From Hahella sp. HNIBRBA332 (GTDB lineage: Bacteria > Pseudomonadota > Gammaproteobacteria > Pseudomonadales > Oleiphilaceae), in assembly GCF_030719035.1 (NCBI RefSeq), contig NZ_CP132203.1, forward strand, positions 2,232,001 to 2,296,000: 64,000 bases of DNA, written 5' to 3'. Below the pieces are notes generated by a model. It saw only the letters and a list, made by a program, of their open reading frames with translations. It searched no databases and was not told where the DNA came from. Each line of letters begins with the position of its first letter. Within the stretch, counting starts at the first letter, position 1. Positions 26,065 to 35,644 of this stretch are shown one piece after another. Position numbers and translations under genes: made by a program.

Positions 26065-26949
26065 ATGAATAAATTAGCGACAAATGTCTTTGGAGCCCCT
26101 TCGGATACCTCGGTTGCAATGCGCCTGATTCGCAAACTTGCGGGCGAGGATGTCATTTCTCGGGAAGAATGGCGTCACCTTTACAGTCACACAGTTGGAT
26201 CCGAATACTCGGCGCATCAGTATCTCATGAGGCATCTCACGGGGCGTCAGTACTCGGAAACAGACTCGATTAAGCTCTGGAATGGCATTCTGCATCATAA
26301 AGTCGAGCTGACCTGCGCGCTCGATCGAGATCCCGGCTTTTTTGTCGCGGCGCTCGATTACCTTTCCAATAAATCCCCCAAAAATGGCGCAGATTATATT
26401 CTGGTGGCTGAAGATGTCCTGATTCGATGCATGGAAATGTCTCTTGTTGATGGCTTAACCGGACTGTTCAATCGTAATGCGGCGATGAAGGTAATGGAGA
26501 AGACAATCGAAGGCGTCAGACGTAAAAACGGCTGTTTCGCGCTGCTGATGATGGATGTGGATGACTTCAGCGAGGTCAATAGCGAATTCGGGCATATCGG
26601 CGGCGACGAGGTCTTGGTTCAAATCGCCCAGATTATCAATCAAAGCGTGCGGGGTATGGATATTGTCGGCCGATACGGCGGCGATGAATTTGTAGCGCTC
26701 TTACCTGAGGCGGACTCCAATGTCGCCATTGAAGTGGCGGAACGGATAAGACGGGCCGTGGAGTCCAATATTTTCAAGGAAAAGCAAGTGACGATCAGCA
26801 TTGGCGTCGCGGTGTTCGAAGCCAATGGAGCCTCCATGAAAGAATATATTCAGGCTGCTGACGAAATGCTTTACAAAGTGAAGCACAACGCAAAAAACAG
26901 CGTACTGATTTCATCCATATATAGAAATACACATCCTCTCGTTAAATAA
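26065..26949 (+). CDS. Soluble diguanylate cyclase (GGDEF)
   Basis: 294 aa. The ATG at 26065 follows AGGAAGG, so the frame from 26014 is too long. Residues 1-125 are an alpha-helical domain of unknown type. Residues 130-290 are a GGDEF domain with DGLTGLFNRNA and RYGGDEFVALL. No membrane segment. It directly follows the GGDEF-EAL gene on the same strand, with its own probable promoter in the 169-base gap. Confidence 0.9.
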   Translation: MNKLATNVFGAPSDTSVAMRLIRKLAGEDVISREEWRHLYSHTVGSEYSAHQYLMRHLTGRQYSETDSIKLWNGILHHKVELTCALDRDPGFFVAALDYLSNKSPKNGADYILVAEDVLIRCMEMSLVDGLTGLFNRNAAMKVMEKTIEGVRRKNGCFALLMMDVDDFSEVNSEFGHIGGDEVLVQIAQIINQSVRGMDIVGRYGGDEFVALLPEADSNVAIEVAERIRRAVESNIFKEKQVTISIGVAVFEANGASMKEYIQAADEMLYKVKHNAKNSVLISSIYRNTHPLVK

Positions 26950-26990
26950 GTATTTGCAGTTGATCTGCGTATATTCCTTTCTTGCGATAT

Positions 26991-27064
26991 ATGCCATGTC
27001 AAACACAAAGCGTCGCCGCACCGACCTCTTGTGCGGCGCGCTATCCAATTGAACTATAAGGCAT
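26991..27064 (-). other. tRNA-like relic
   Basis: On the minus strand 74 nt begin ATGCCTTATA, then GTTCAATTGGATAGCGC, a near-canonical tRNA D-arm. The ends pair as an acceptor stem (ATGCC with GGCAT, 6 of 7 positions). A stem GCCGCAC/GTGCGGC stands in the anticodon position but has a 9-nt loop, and the T-arm is degenerate (GTTTGACA). I read it as a tRNA pseudogene, not a working tRNA. The remainder of 26950-27284 shows no gene. Confidence 0.4.
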
Positions 27065-27284
27065 AAAAAAATCATTCTTTCGTCAGTCTTTGCACTATAA
27101 AAGCGCATTCTCAGCACGTTTTACGCCGTTTAACGAGCGCCCTTGCAGGAATAAGAAATCTATTATAAACCTGGCTAATTTTATCGACTTATGGGCCATA
27201 TCGGCACACAATGCCACTATATGCCGCACCTTGGCGCGCGTTATGAAACGTATTTGAGAAGAAATGAGCAATTAACAAGCGATT

Positions 27285-30212
27285 ATGGCCTTTAATAAAG
27301 ACTTATCATCCCCCGCAGGCGCGGAAATTAGTTCAAAACCGACCTTTTATGCAGCTGCGGTGGGCGCCTCCGCCGGAGGATTGGAAGCGCTTAAGCGTAT
27401 GTTCAACGTCATGCCGGCAAAGACCGGAATCGTATTTATCATCATTACGCATCAAAAGGCCGGTCATGTCAGCATTTTACCGGAACTCCTGGGCAACCAT
27501 ACAGACCTGCCCATAGAAGTCGCCCAAAGCGGACAGGCGCTAGAACCGGACCATATCTACATCAACCCTTCCAATGGCATGCTGGGCGTGGAAAATGGCG
27601 TTTTTGTGGTGACGCCTTTCGATGAAGAAAAAAATGTCGAAAAGCATCACCCTATCGATTATTTCTTTCACTCAATCGCCAGAGAATTCGGCGACAACGC
27701 CATCGGCATCATTCTGTCGGGCACTGGAAGCGATGGGACGGTCGGACTGCAAAGCATCAAGGAAAAAGGGGGACTGGTTATCGCTGAAGATCCGGGCTCC
27801 GCTGAATTCGCTGGTATGCCGGCCAGCGCAATCGCAACCGGGTTGACGGACTATGTATTGTCTCCAGAAGACATGACCAGCGTGTTGGAAGAATACATGA
27901 CCGCCATCGGCAAATCGTTGGTGTCCAACAGAGAGCTGAAGACGCAATTCCCTGACGAAGTCATGGCGCAAATATTCGCGATGCTGCTCGCGCGCACAGG
28001 ACACGACTTTTCCCTTTACAAAACCAATACCCTGTACCGGCGCATTGAACGCCGTATGAATCGACATAGGCTGCATACTCCCCAAGGGTATGTAAACTAT
28101 CTGAGAACAGAGCCTCAGGAGCTGGATCAGCTCTTTAAGGAATTCCTCATCCGGGTGACCAGCTTTTTCCGCGACGCCGACGTCTGGAGCAGTCTCTCCA
28201 AAGGCGCATTGGAAGAGTTGGTGATGAAAAGATCGGCGGAAGGCTTATTCCGCGTCTGGGTGCCGGGCTGCTCTACCGGCGAAGAGGCCTACACGGTGGC
28301 CTTTATTATCACGGAGTTATTGGAGAAACTGCAGTTCCCTCCCCGTATCCAGATCTTCGCTACAGATCTCGACGCCAGCGCTATCAATATCGCACGCAAA
28401 GGGGTATATGACAAAAGCATTCAAAGCGAGATTTCCAACGAAAGACTGCACAAATATTTCACTCAGGAAGGCGATTGCTACAAGGTGAATAAGGCCATCC
28501 GCGACATGATGGTATTCGCAGTCCACAATATTATTAAAGACCCTCCCTTTACCAAAATAGACCTGATTTCCTGCCGTAATCTCCTTATTTACATGCGGTC
28601 GGAAATGCAAAGAAAGTTATTTTCCCTGATGCACTACGCCTTGCGCCCGGAAGGACTGCTAGTACTGGGGCCATCCGAATCCATTGGCGACTCCTCCCTA
28701 TTGTTTGAGGCGGTGGATAAGAAGCATAAGATATATAAGCACAAACTTTCTTCGGATATCGATTACCTGCCGAATATGGGGTCAAGATTGGAGCCAAATG
28801 GCAATATTGCTATAGACAGGCTGGGCATCGGCCAGCGCTATTCCCAGGAGACGCCGTCGTTTTCCAGTGCGGTTATGAAAATGCTGGTTAATCGGTTCGC
28901 TCCGGTTTGCGTCCTCATTAACTATCTCGGGGACATTTGCTACATACACGGAAAAACCGGCGCGTATCTCGAACCGAATGAGGGACGCCCCCGCAACAAC
29001 ATATTGGAAATGGCGCGTCCGGGACTGCGTATGGAACTGGTTTCCGCCATGCATCAGGCGGCGACAGAAGAATGTCCCGTTGTGCATCGCATCGCCAACA
29101 TCACTCAGCCGCCTTCGTCAGTAAAACTGTCCGTTGAGCGCATTCAAGAGCCAGCGGCATTACACGGGCTTCTGCTGATTATGCTCGCCCCTCTCAGTGA
29201 GGCGATACCGGCTATCAGCGATATCGTTACAGACAGCAACGCCTGGGGCATTCCAGAAAAAAAGGAAGATGCCGAGAACGCTGAGACGGGCAATGAGGTC
29301 GTCTGGCTCCGAAAAGAGTTGGGCATGATGCAGTTGTTTTACCAAAATCTGGTTGAGCAACTGGAAACCTCCAACGAAGAGCTGCAAAGCGTAAACGAAG
29401 AGTTGCAAAGCGCCAATGAGGAACTGGAAACTTCGAAAGAAGAAATGCAGTCGCTGAATGAAGAGCTTTCTACCGTCAACAACGAGTTTCAGTCCAAACT
29501 GGAGTCCTTGTCACAAGCCAATGACGATATGCAAAATTTATTGAACAGCACTGATATCGCCACCATTTTCCTGGACGATAACCTTTGTATTAATCGCTTC
29601 ACTGAGCAGGCGAATAAAATAGTCACGTTGCGAGAGGGAGATGTCGGACGTCCTATCAGTGAGCTGGCGCTGAATAATCTCGATTATCGGCTCCTTCTTA
29701 AAAACGGCAAGGAAGTATTGAAAACGCTGGTTCCAGTAGAGATAGAGTTCGCCACCGGTTCCGGTGAGTGGTATTCCATGAGAATCGCGCCGTATCGCAC
29801 TACAGGCAACGCCATCAACGGTTTGGTCTGCACCTTTTTAGGCATCAACAGCCTAAAACGAACTGAAACGCAATTAAGCTGCCTCACCGCGGCGCTTAAT
29901 GCGCTACCGGACCCAATTCTGACGCTTGAACCGAACCTGACAATTCGCTTCGCGAATAGCGCCTTTTATGAACTTTTTAAACTGGATAGGACAGATGTTG
30001 AACATATGTCTATTTATGACATCGTCCAGGCATTCCAGGAGCACACCGAGCTTAGATCCGCCCTGGAACAATTGAGAGAGACTGGCGTCCCTTTCAACAA
30101 TCTGAAGGTGTCGCTTAACTCGGGGGATGCCGGCTCAATCAACTTGGGCCTGGCCGGCCGCCGGGTAACCCCTGAAGCGGGAGACATCTTAATTACCATC
30201 AGACCTAACTGA
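27285..30212 (+). CDS. CheB-CheR-PAS hybrid chemotaxis-type protein
   Basis: 975 aa. Residues about 12-190 are a CheB methylesterase domain with the catalytic Ser (GASAGGL), His (THQ) and Asp (GTGSDGT), without a receiver domain. Residues about 210-480 are a CheR methyltransferase with WVPGCSTGEEAYT and ISCRNLLIYM. A heptad coiled coil (about 690-750, repeated NEELQS/NEELET units) and PAS domains follow. Such hybrids work in non-canonical signalling next to histidine kinases; here a kinase gene starts 57 bases later. Confidence 0.93.
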   Translation: MAFNKDLSSPAGAEISSKPTFYAAAVGASAGGLEALKRMFNVMPAKTGIVFIIITHQKAGHVSILPELLGNHTDLPIEVAQSGQALEPDHIYINPSNGMLGVENGVFVVTPFDEEKNVEKHHPIDYFFHSIAREFGDNAIGIILSGTGSDGTVGLQSIKEKGGLVIAEDPGSAEFAGMPASAIATGLTDYVLSPEDMTSVLEEYMTAIGKSLVSNRELKTQFPDEVMAQIFAMLLARTGHDFSLYKTNTLYRRIERRMNRHRLHTPQGYVNYLRTEPQELDQLFKEFLIRVTSFFRDADVWSSLSKGALEELVMKRSAEGLFRVWVPGCSTGEEAYTVAFIITELLEKLQFPPRIQIFATDLDASAINIARKGVYDKSIQSEISNERLHKYFTQEGDCYKVNKAIRDMMVFAVHNIIKDPPFTKIDLISCRNLLIYMRSEMQRKLFSLMHYALRPEGLLVLGPSESIGDSSLLFEAVDKKHKIYKHKLSSDIDYLPNMGSRLEPNGNIAIDRLGIGQRYSQETPSFSSAVMKMLVNRFAPVCVLINYLGDICYIHGKTGAYLEPNEGRPRNNILEMARPGLRMELVSAMHQAATEECPVVHRIANITQPPSSVKLSVERIQEPAALHGLLLIMLAPLSEAIPAISDIVTDSNAWGIPEKKEDAENAETGNEVVWLRKELGMMQLFYQNLVEQLETSNEELQSVNEELQSANEELETSKEEMQSLNEELSTVNNEFQSKLESLSQANDDMQNLLNSTDIATIFLDDNLCINRFTEQANKIVTLREGDVGRPISELALNNLDYRLLLKNGKEVLKTLVPVEIEFATGSGEWYSMRIAPYRTTGNAINGLVCTFLGINSLKRTETQLSCLTAALNALPDPILTLEPNLTIRFANSAFYELFKLDRTDVEHMSIYDIVQAFQEHTELRSALEQLRETGVPFNNLKVSLNSGDAGSINLGLAGRRVTPEAGDILITIRPN

Positions 30213-30269
30213 TGGCGTAGCAAAAAATTTATTGAGGAATGGGAATGATGTCAGGGAGACAAACCAGCT

Positions 30270-31904
30270 ATGAAACTCAAATCACCGCTCAGGTCAATTA
30301 ATAAGAGCCTGAAAAACTACGCAGTGCACTTATTTCATCCAGAGACGCCCAAGTCTCTCACACCCGATGACGAGCCGAGCGGAGAGTCAACATTACAGCG
30401 CCTGGTGCATGAACTTCAGGTACATCAAATTGAGCTGGAAACTCAGAACGAAGAGCTGCGGCATACGCAACTGCAGCTCTCCGATGCGCGAGATCAGTAC
30501 CTCCAGCTGTATGATATGGCTCCGGTCGCGTATGTGACGATTGATCAGAAGGGAAAGATTCTGGACGCCAACCTTAAAGCATCGGAATTGCTCAGCGCCG
30601 GTCGCAAAGCGTTACATGGCTCCGCCCTCGCCGATTTTATCTCACCCACCTCACAGGATGCTTACTATCTGCATCGACAAGCGGTTTTCTCCACTGGATT
30701 CAAGCAAGTAACTGAGCTGACGCTGAAAGGACCTCCCACTCGCATCGTGACCCGGGTAGAAAGCGTCACGAGCGTGGATAAAGACCGCTGCCTTATGGTC
30801 CTGGTCGATATTACCAGTCAAAAGCAGGCCGAAGCGGCGTTGCAAAAGCTCAATGAGGAACTGGAAACATTGGTGGAGGAAAGAATGCGCCAGATCCAGA
30901 TGAGCTTTAACCGCCTGAACACCATTCTGAATACCGCCACCGACGCCATTATCACCATTAACAATCAGGGCAAGATTGAAAGCGTCAACCCCGCCTCAGC
31001 GGAAATGTTCGGTTATTCCGCCGAGGAGCTCATTGGCGGCAATATTTCTCTGGTTATCCCCACGCAGCAAGCGGAGGCGCTGCTCAAAAACATCAATCAA
31101 TTGTTACAGCAGCAAGATAACCGCCCCATTGGATGTGTCATGGATATGTCGGCAAGACGCAAAGGGGGTTATCTATTTCCGATCAGCCTGAGCAGCAACA
31201 GAATTGATAAAGAAAATGCGTTTACCTGCATCATTCGGGATATGAGCGAGCGGGTCGAGCTTGAAAAAGTCCTGTTGCAGCGAACGGAAGAGGAACGCAA
31301 TAGAATCGGTCGAGAGCTTCACGACACTATAGGACAAACCGTGGTGGGCATCGCTTTAAAAGCCATTTCTCTGTCGACTGAACTGGAGAAAATCGCCCCT
31401 CCCCTCGCGCAAGCGCTGGGTGACATGAGCGCGAAACTGGAAGCGACAGGACGCGAAATCCACACTATTGTGAGCGACTTGTCCCCACTGCGGATGGATG
31501 ACAATGACTTCAAAGAAGCGTTTCAGTGGTTGGTGGACTCCTGTCAGATTTACAGTCAGGCAAAGATCACGCTTGAATGTCCGAATAACGTCGCTATCAA
31601 GGACTCCCGCGTGGCGACCCAACTGTATCGCATTGCGCAGGAAGCGCTGCATAACGCGATAAAGCACGCCAAAGCGACGCTGATCCGAGTAAAAATCGAA
31701 CAAACTTCTGAATTTATCAGGCTTTCCGTCATCGACAACGGTTCCGGCATTGCGTCCGCCCCCCAAGCCTCCCGGCCTCCCTTCAGTTTGTCCGGCAAAG
31801 GCCTTGAAAATATGAAATATCGCGCTCATGTCATTGGCGCCGACGTGGTCGTGCTGAGCAACAGGGGCAAAGGCTCGCATGTTGAATGCACCTTACTGAC
31901 GTAA
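30270..31904 (+). CDS. PAS-containing NarL-type sensor histidine kinase
   Basis: 544 aa, soluble. An N-terminal coiled coil (HELQVHQIELETQNEEL) is followed by two PAS domains (about 75-185 and 215-330). Then comes a HisKA_3 dimerisation domain with the phosphoacceptor His in GRELHDTIGQ, and a HATPase domain with the N box (EALHNAIKHA) and G boxes (DNGSGI, GKGLENM). It lies between the CheB-CheR hybrid and a LuxR-type response regulator and is its obvious partner. Confidence 0.93.
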   Translation: MKLKSPLRSINKSLKNYAVHLFHPETPKSLTPDDEPSGESTLQRLVHELQVHQIELETQNEELRHTQLQLSDARDQYLQLYDMAPVAYVTIDQKGKILDANLKASELLSAGRKALHGSALADFISPTSQDAYYLHRQAVFSTGFKQVTELTLKGPPTRIVTRVESVTSVDKDRCLMVLVDITSQKQAEAALQKLNEELETLVEERMRQIQMSFNRLNTILNTATDAIITINNQGKIESVNPASAEMFGYSAEELIGGNISLVIPTQQAEALLKNINQLLQQQDNRPIGCVMDMSARRKGGYLFPISLSSNRIDKENAFTCIIRDMSERVELEKVLLQRTEEERNRIGRELHDTIGQTVVGIALKAISLSTELEKIAPPLAQALGDMSAKLEATGREIHTIVSDLSPLRMDDNDFKEAFQWLVDSCQIYSQAKITLECPNNVAIKDSRVATQLYRIAQEALHNAIKHAKATLIRVKIEQTSEFIRLSVIDNGSGIASAPQASRPPFSLSGKGLENMKYRAHVIGADVVVLSNRGKGSHVECTLLT

Positions 31905-31991
31905 TTCGGTTAGTGTCGGTCAATACGCCCTTAAACGTTGTTACGGAAAACCAATAGAACGCCATTAAATAACCTGAGCAAGAAATACGTA

Positions 31992-32645
31992 ATGATTCAT
32001 AAAGTGCTGATTGTCGATGACCACCCCATATTTCGCGACGGGTTGACCAGCCTGATCAATAAAGAAGGAGATATGAGCGTATGCGCTGAAGCCAGTGATA
32101 TTTACAGCGCATTGGAGCTATTTAATGCATATGAACCGGATGTCGTCATCGTAGACCTGAATTTAGTCGACAGTAACGGCCTGGAGTTAATCAAAAGACT
32201 CAGGCTGACCTCTCACTCCGTTAAGATCCTGGTTGCGTCGATGCACAGCGAAAGTTTCTTTGGCGAAAGAAGTTTAAGGGCTGGCGCCAACGGTTATATC
32301 TGCAAAGAGGAAACGCCAAGGAGTCTGATCAACGCTCTTCGGGAGCTTTTAAACAACGGGTTTTATATGAGTCCCAAGCTTTCCAATATCATCGCCAAGC
32401 GACACTTGGCGAACGCAGAAAACGGAGACTCAAGACCCGAATGCATTCTTTCTGAGCGAGAGCTGGAAGTTTTCACGATGGTTGGCAAAGGCTCTTCAAC
32501 CAAAGAAATCGCTCACAAGCTAAATCTCAGCGTCAAAACCATCGACACCTATAAAGAACACATCAAGCGTAAACTTGGCATCAAAGATAATACGGCGCTG
32601 ATTCAACAAGCCGTCGTGTGGATGGTGCGGGAGTCAATGCTATAA
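31992..32645 (+). CDS. NarL/LuxR-type response regulator
   Basis: 217 aa. The ATG at 31992 (MIHKVLIVDDHPIF) is taken; the frame upstream opens only at a TTG. The receiver has the acidic pair in VDDH, the phosphoacceptor Asp in VIVDLNLVD and the conserved Lys in YICKEE. A C-terminal GerE/LuxR helix-turn-helix (LSERELEVFTMVGKGSSTKE, VKTIDTYKEHI) follows. Output is DNA binding. Last gene of the three-gene signalling set. Confidence 0.93.
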   Translation: MIHKVLIVDDHPIFRDGLTSLINKEGDMSVCAEASDIYSALELFNAYEPDVVIVDLNLVDSNGLELIKRLRLTSHSVKILVASMHSESFFGERSLRAGANGYICKEETPRSLINALRELLNNGFYMSPKLSNIIAKRHLANAENGDSRPECILSERELEVFTMVGKGSSTKEIAHKLNLSVKTIDTYKEHIKRKLGIKDNTALIQQAVVWMVRESML

Positions 32646-32717
32646 AAATGGCGTAACGCTGCTGGAAAGCCCTGAGTCGCACTGGGCCTGTCTCCAAATT
32701 GCCCTTCTTGGTCTATT

Positions 32718-32745
32718 GTTGGGCGTCCATCTATGGACGCCCAAC
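32718..32745. terminator. Perfect 13-bp stem-loop after the response regulator
   Basis: GTTGGGCGTCCAT and ATGGACGCCCAAC flank two bases, an exact inverted repeat. No T-run follows on either strand (TAAAATAC on +), so it may be a bidirectional stop between convergent genes or an operator. Confidence 0.45.
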
Positions 32746-32812
32746 TAAAATACTTAATACTGCGCCCTGACAAGCCAAATACTGGAATGTCACATGATCG
32801 TTTTTGCTGCGA

Positions 32813-33724
32813 CTAGGCAAGCACTCTGGAGCTTATATCTCGTAAAGAAAGGTATTCAATGAATTCCCCTTCCGCTGAGACCGGAATTATCTTTACAGCG
32901 CAGGTTTTGTTGCCTTTTTCACTTGTCCCTCTTTCAAACTCCAGCTGACACCCGCTTTTTGCAATAGTTGTCATCTCAGAGTTCGTCGGGCGAGTCCCCC
33001 CAGAAAATCGGACATGTGATACATGGAAAAAGAGATCGCTCGTTTTTCCTGATTCATCCTTAACAGTTAAGAAACCAAAACCCTTGTCTTCTCTCCAGGA
33101 ACCCGCCTTGATGGTGGCGATCTCACGAACAGGCTTTGTGGTCTTCTCTTTCTTTTCCGCCTTGGTTGGCTGTTTGAGGGCGGTTTGATTTTTTTTCAGA
33201 AAACCGTGGATCTTATGGCCATGTTCGCCATCTGGACGGTAAAAGGTATCCACGCCTTGACTCAGTTCAGTGGAAATATTGTCGAAAGCAAAGGCCTCCA
33301 CCTTTTTGCCCTTGTGCTGTAATGCAGATACAACACGGCAAAAATCACCATCTCCACTGCCTAGTAGAACATAGTCAAGATTGTCGGTTTGCAGCAAGGC
33401 GTCTACGGCCAGTTCCAAGTCTACATTGCCTTTTGCATACACGGTTCCGTCTTCTTGCTGGTACTTTTTCAAGGGTTTCTCGAACACCCTGAATCCAGCA
33501 TTACGGATATCACTGCGATGTTTTCGTTGCTCCTGCCGGTATTTGGCGTCTTTTTGTTCCCTGTCTTCATCAACCGCCATGTACGTATTGGCTCGAATGA
33601 CAAGCATCCCCAGGTCTTCCACAAACTTTATGATGGCGCTGTAGTCCAGCCCCTCACGATCCTGTCCATAGATCAAATTGTCATTGTCGATGAATATTCC
33701 GGCTTTTAGCCCATCGTATTTCAT
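32813..33724 (-). CDS. NYN-domain nuclease-like protein fused to a cold-shock domain
   Basis: 303 aa. Residues 1-165 are a NYN (LabA/DUF88, PIN-like) domain with the acidic residues of the active site in FIDNDNL, GNVDLELAVDAL and GSGDGDFCRVV. A Lys-rich linker (175-200) leads to a cold-shock/OB domain (about 203-280) with GFGFLTV and DLFFHVSHV, the usual RNP-like motifs. It is probably an RNA-binding ribonuclease. NYN proteins often end in LOTUS/OST-HTH domains; a cold-shock tail is less common. GGAAG precedes the ATG. Confidence 0.88.
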   Translation of the reverse strand: MKYDGLKAGIFIDNDNLIYGQDREGLDYSAIIKFVEDLGMLVIRANTYMAVDEDREQKDAKYRQEQRKHRSDIRNAGFRVFEKPLKKYQQEDGTVYAKGNVDLELAVDALLQTDNLDYVLLGSGDGDFCRVVSALQHKGKKVEAFAFDNISTELSQGVDTFYRPDGEHGHKIHGFLKKNQTALKQPTKAEKKEKTTKPVREIATIKAGSWREDKGFGFLTVKDESGKTSDLFFHVSHVRFSGGTRPTNSEMTTIAKSGCQLEFERGTSEKGNKTCAVKIIPVSAEGEFIEYLSLRDISSRVLA

Positions 33725-33893
33725 GTGTCACTTCCGCTCAGAGTCGCTTATAACCTTTTTACTCATTATATCCGGCGGAATCTCGTCCGCCTCCCTAATT
33801 CGTAACATTTAGGTTGGTGGCCTTGGACTCTGTGAAAGTGACAGTCTGTTGCGCCCTCACCCGTTCTGGCGCTCATCCCCCCCTTTCTCTACT

Positions 33894-34571
33894 TCACTTC
33901 AACAAGTCCAGCAACGCTTTGGCTGCGCCTTCGGAGCTGGCGGGGTTTTGTCCGGTGACCAGGAGGCCGTCGGTGACAACGTGGGGCTGCCAGTCCGCGC
34001 CCTTCTCATAATGGCCTCCCAGACGTTGGAACTCGTCTTCAATTAAGAACGGTACGACAGAAGTTAATCCTACGGCGTCCTCTTCACTGTTAGAGAAACC
34101 TGTGACTTTAAGGCCGGCGATAAAAGGATTTCCTTTCTCGTCGCGTACTTTGATCAGCGCGCCAGGGGCATGACAAACCAGCCCGACAGGCTTGCCAGAT
34201 TGAGCAAATGTTTCGATGAGAGAAATGGAGTTTGCATCATTAGCCAGATCCCACAGCGGGCCATGTCCGCCCGGATAGAAGACGGCGTCAAAGTCTGCGC
34301 TGTCGACAGACACTAGAGGAACGGTCGCCGCCAGCAGTTGTTGGGCTTCCTGGTCTTGATGAAAGCGTTCCGTTGCTGCGGTTTGGGCGCCTGGCTCATC
34401 GCTTTTGGGATCGATGGGCGGTTGACCGCCAGCCGGAGACGCCAGAGTTATCGTAGCGCCTGCATCCTTAAACGCATAATAAGGAGCCGCGAACTCCTCC
34501 AACCAGAATCCCGTCTTGTGACCTGTCTCTCCAAGCCGCTCGTGTGAGGTCAACACCAATAAGATTTTCAT
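33894..34571 (-). CDS. DJ-1/PfpI-family protein (type 1 glutamine amidotransferase-like)
   Basis: 225 aa from the ATG at 34571 (MKILLVLTS), preceded by AGAGAG. The nucleophile elbow is LVCHAPGAL with Cys, and GGHGP holds the oxyanion glycines. The sequence matches the Hsp31/yeast Hsp32-like group of glyoxalase III or deglycase enzymes. It is divergent from a LysR gene 128 bases away that probably controls it; such pairs respond to reactive aldehydes or oxidants. Confidence 0.88.
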   Translation of the reverse strand: MKILLVLTSHERLGETGHKTGFWLEEFAAPYYAFKDAGATITLASPAGGQPPIDPKSDEPGAQTAATERFHQDQEAQQLLAATVPLVSVDSADFDAVFYPGGHGPLWDLANDANSISLIETFAQSGKPVGLVCHAPGALIKVRDEKGNPFIAGLKVTGFSNSEEDAVGLTSVVPFLIEDEFQRLGGHYEKGADWQPHVVTDGLLVTGQNPASSEGAAKALLDLLK

Positions 34572-34699
34572 AATTATCTCTCTGTTTGGGTTCATGATGA
34601 TTTCCAACCATCCTAGGTCAAACCCATCTGCTGCAGAATAGGTTGAATGCTGAAATGACTTTTGTCTTAATGACAATAATCACAGTATGAGAGCACGCG

Positions 34700-35611
34700 A
34701 TGGACAAGCTAAGAGCCATGCAGTACCTGCTCAAAGTAGCGGATACCCTGAGTTTTTCACGGGCGGCGAAGTCATTCGGCGTACCGGCTTCTTCCATCTC
34801 CCGCCGCATCGCTGATCTGGAAGCGGACCTGGGCGTGGAATTGCTTCACCGCACAACCCGTACTGTGCGGCTCACTGAAATTGGCGTGATTTACGTTGAG
34901 CACGTGCGCAGCGGAGTGGCCCAGCTTGATGACGCCGAGGAAATGGTCAGTCTGCACAGCAGGACGCCAAGCGGCACATTACGCATTAGCGCCATGCCAA
35001 GTTTCAGCCAATTGCTGTTGCCAGCCGTCATCGCTTTCAATGAACGCTATCCAGATATCCTCCTGGACCTGCATTTTAGTGACGCTGTGGTGGAGATGGG
35101 GCGCGAGCGGATTGATATCGCCATTCGTAGCAGCCTTTTAACTCAGGAGCGGGTGGTGGCTCGCAAAATCCACAGCCACAATTACCTTCTCGCCGCTTCT
35201 CCTGAGTATTTAAAAAGAAATGGAACGCCTCGCACACTGGAGGATCTGCAGGATCATCCGGCCCTGCTCTATCGCGGACCGAGTTCAGTTCTGAAATGGT
35301 ACGGCCAGGACGCTGACGGCTGGTATGAACTACCGATTTCGCCACTCATGATCAGTAATGATGGCGCCACGTTGGTGGCGATGGCCTGTCAGCATCGAGG
35401 TCTTGTATTGTTGCCTCAATGGGGACTTGAGGGCTACGTTAAACGAGGCGAACTCACTCCTATCGTTCTAAATCGCCCCATATCAGTACGTCGTGGAACC
35501 GAAGCAAGTCTCTACCTGATGTACTTGCATGCCAGATATCAGATACCCAAAGTTAAACTGGCGGCGGACTTTCTGTTTGAACATCTGACCCTGAATTCGA
35601 CAGATCTGTGA
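34700..35611 (+). CDS. LysR-family transcriptional regulator
   Basis: 303 aa. The N-terminal winged helix-turn-helix is typical (MQYLLKVADTLSFSRAAKSF, SSISRRIADLEADLG). The periplasmic-binding-like effector domain starts near residue 90. It belongs to the AaeR/DsdC-like group by its SASRRIADLE-like segment. Divergent from the DJ-1/PfpI gene, the likely target along with itself. Confidence 0.92.
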   Translation: MDKLRAMQYLLKVADTLSFSRAAKSFGVPASSISRRIADLEADLGVELLHRTTRTVRLTEIGVIYVEHVRSGVAQLDDAEEMVSLHSRTPSGTLRISAMPSFSQLLLPAVIAFNERYPDILLDLHFSDAVVEMGRERIDIAIRSSLLTQERVVARKIHSHNYLLAASPEYLKRNGTPRTLEDLQDHPALLYRGPSSVLKWYGQDADGWYELPISPLMISNDGATLVAMACQHRGLVLLPQWGLEGYVKRGELTPIVLNRPISVRRGTEASLYLMYLHARYQIPKVKLAADFLFEHLTLNSTDL

Positions 35612-35644
35612 TTTCCTATTTATGTGGAACGCCATCCTGCAAAA

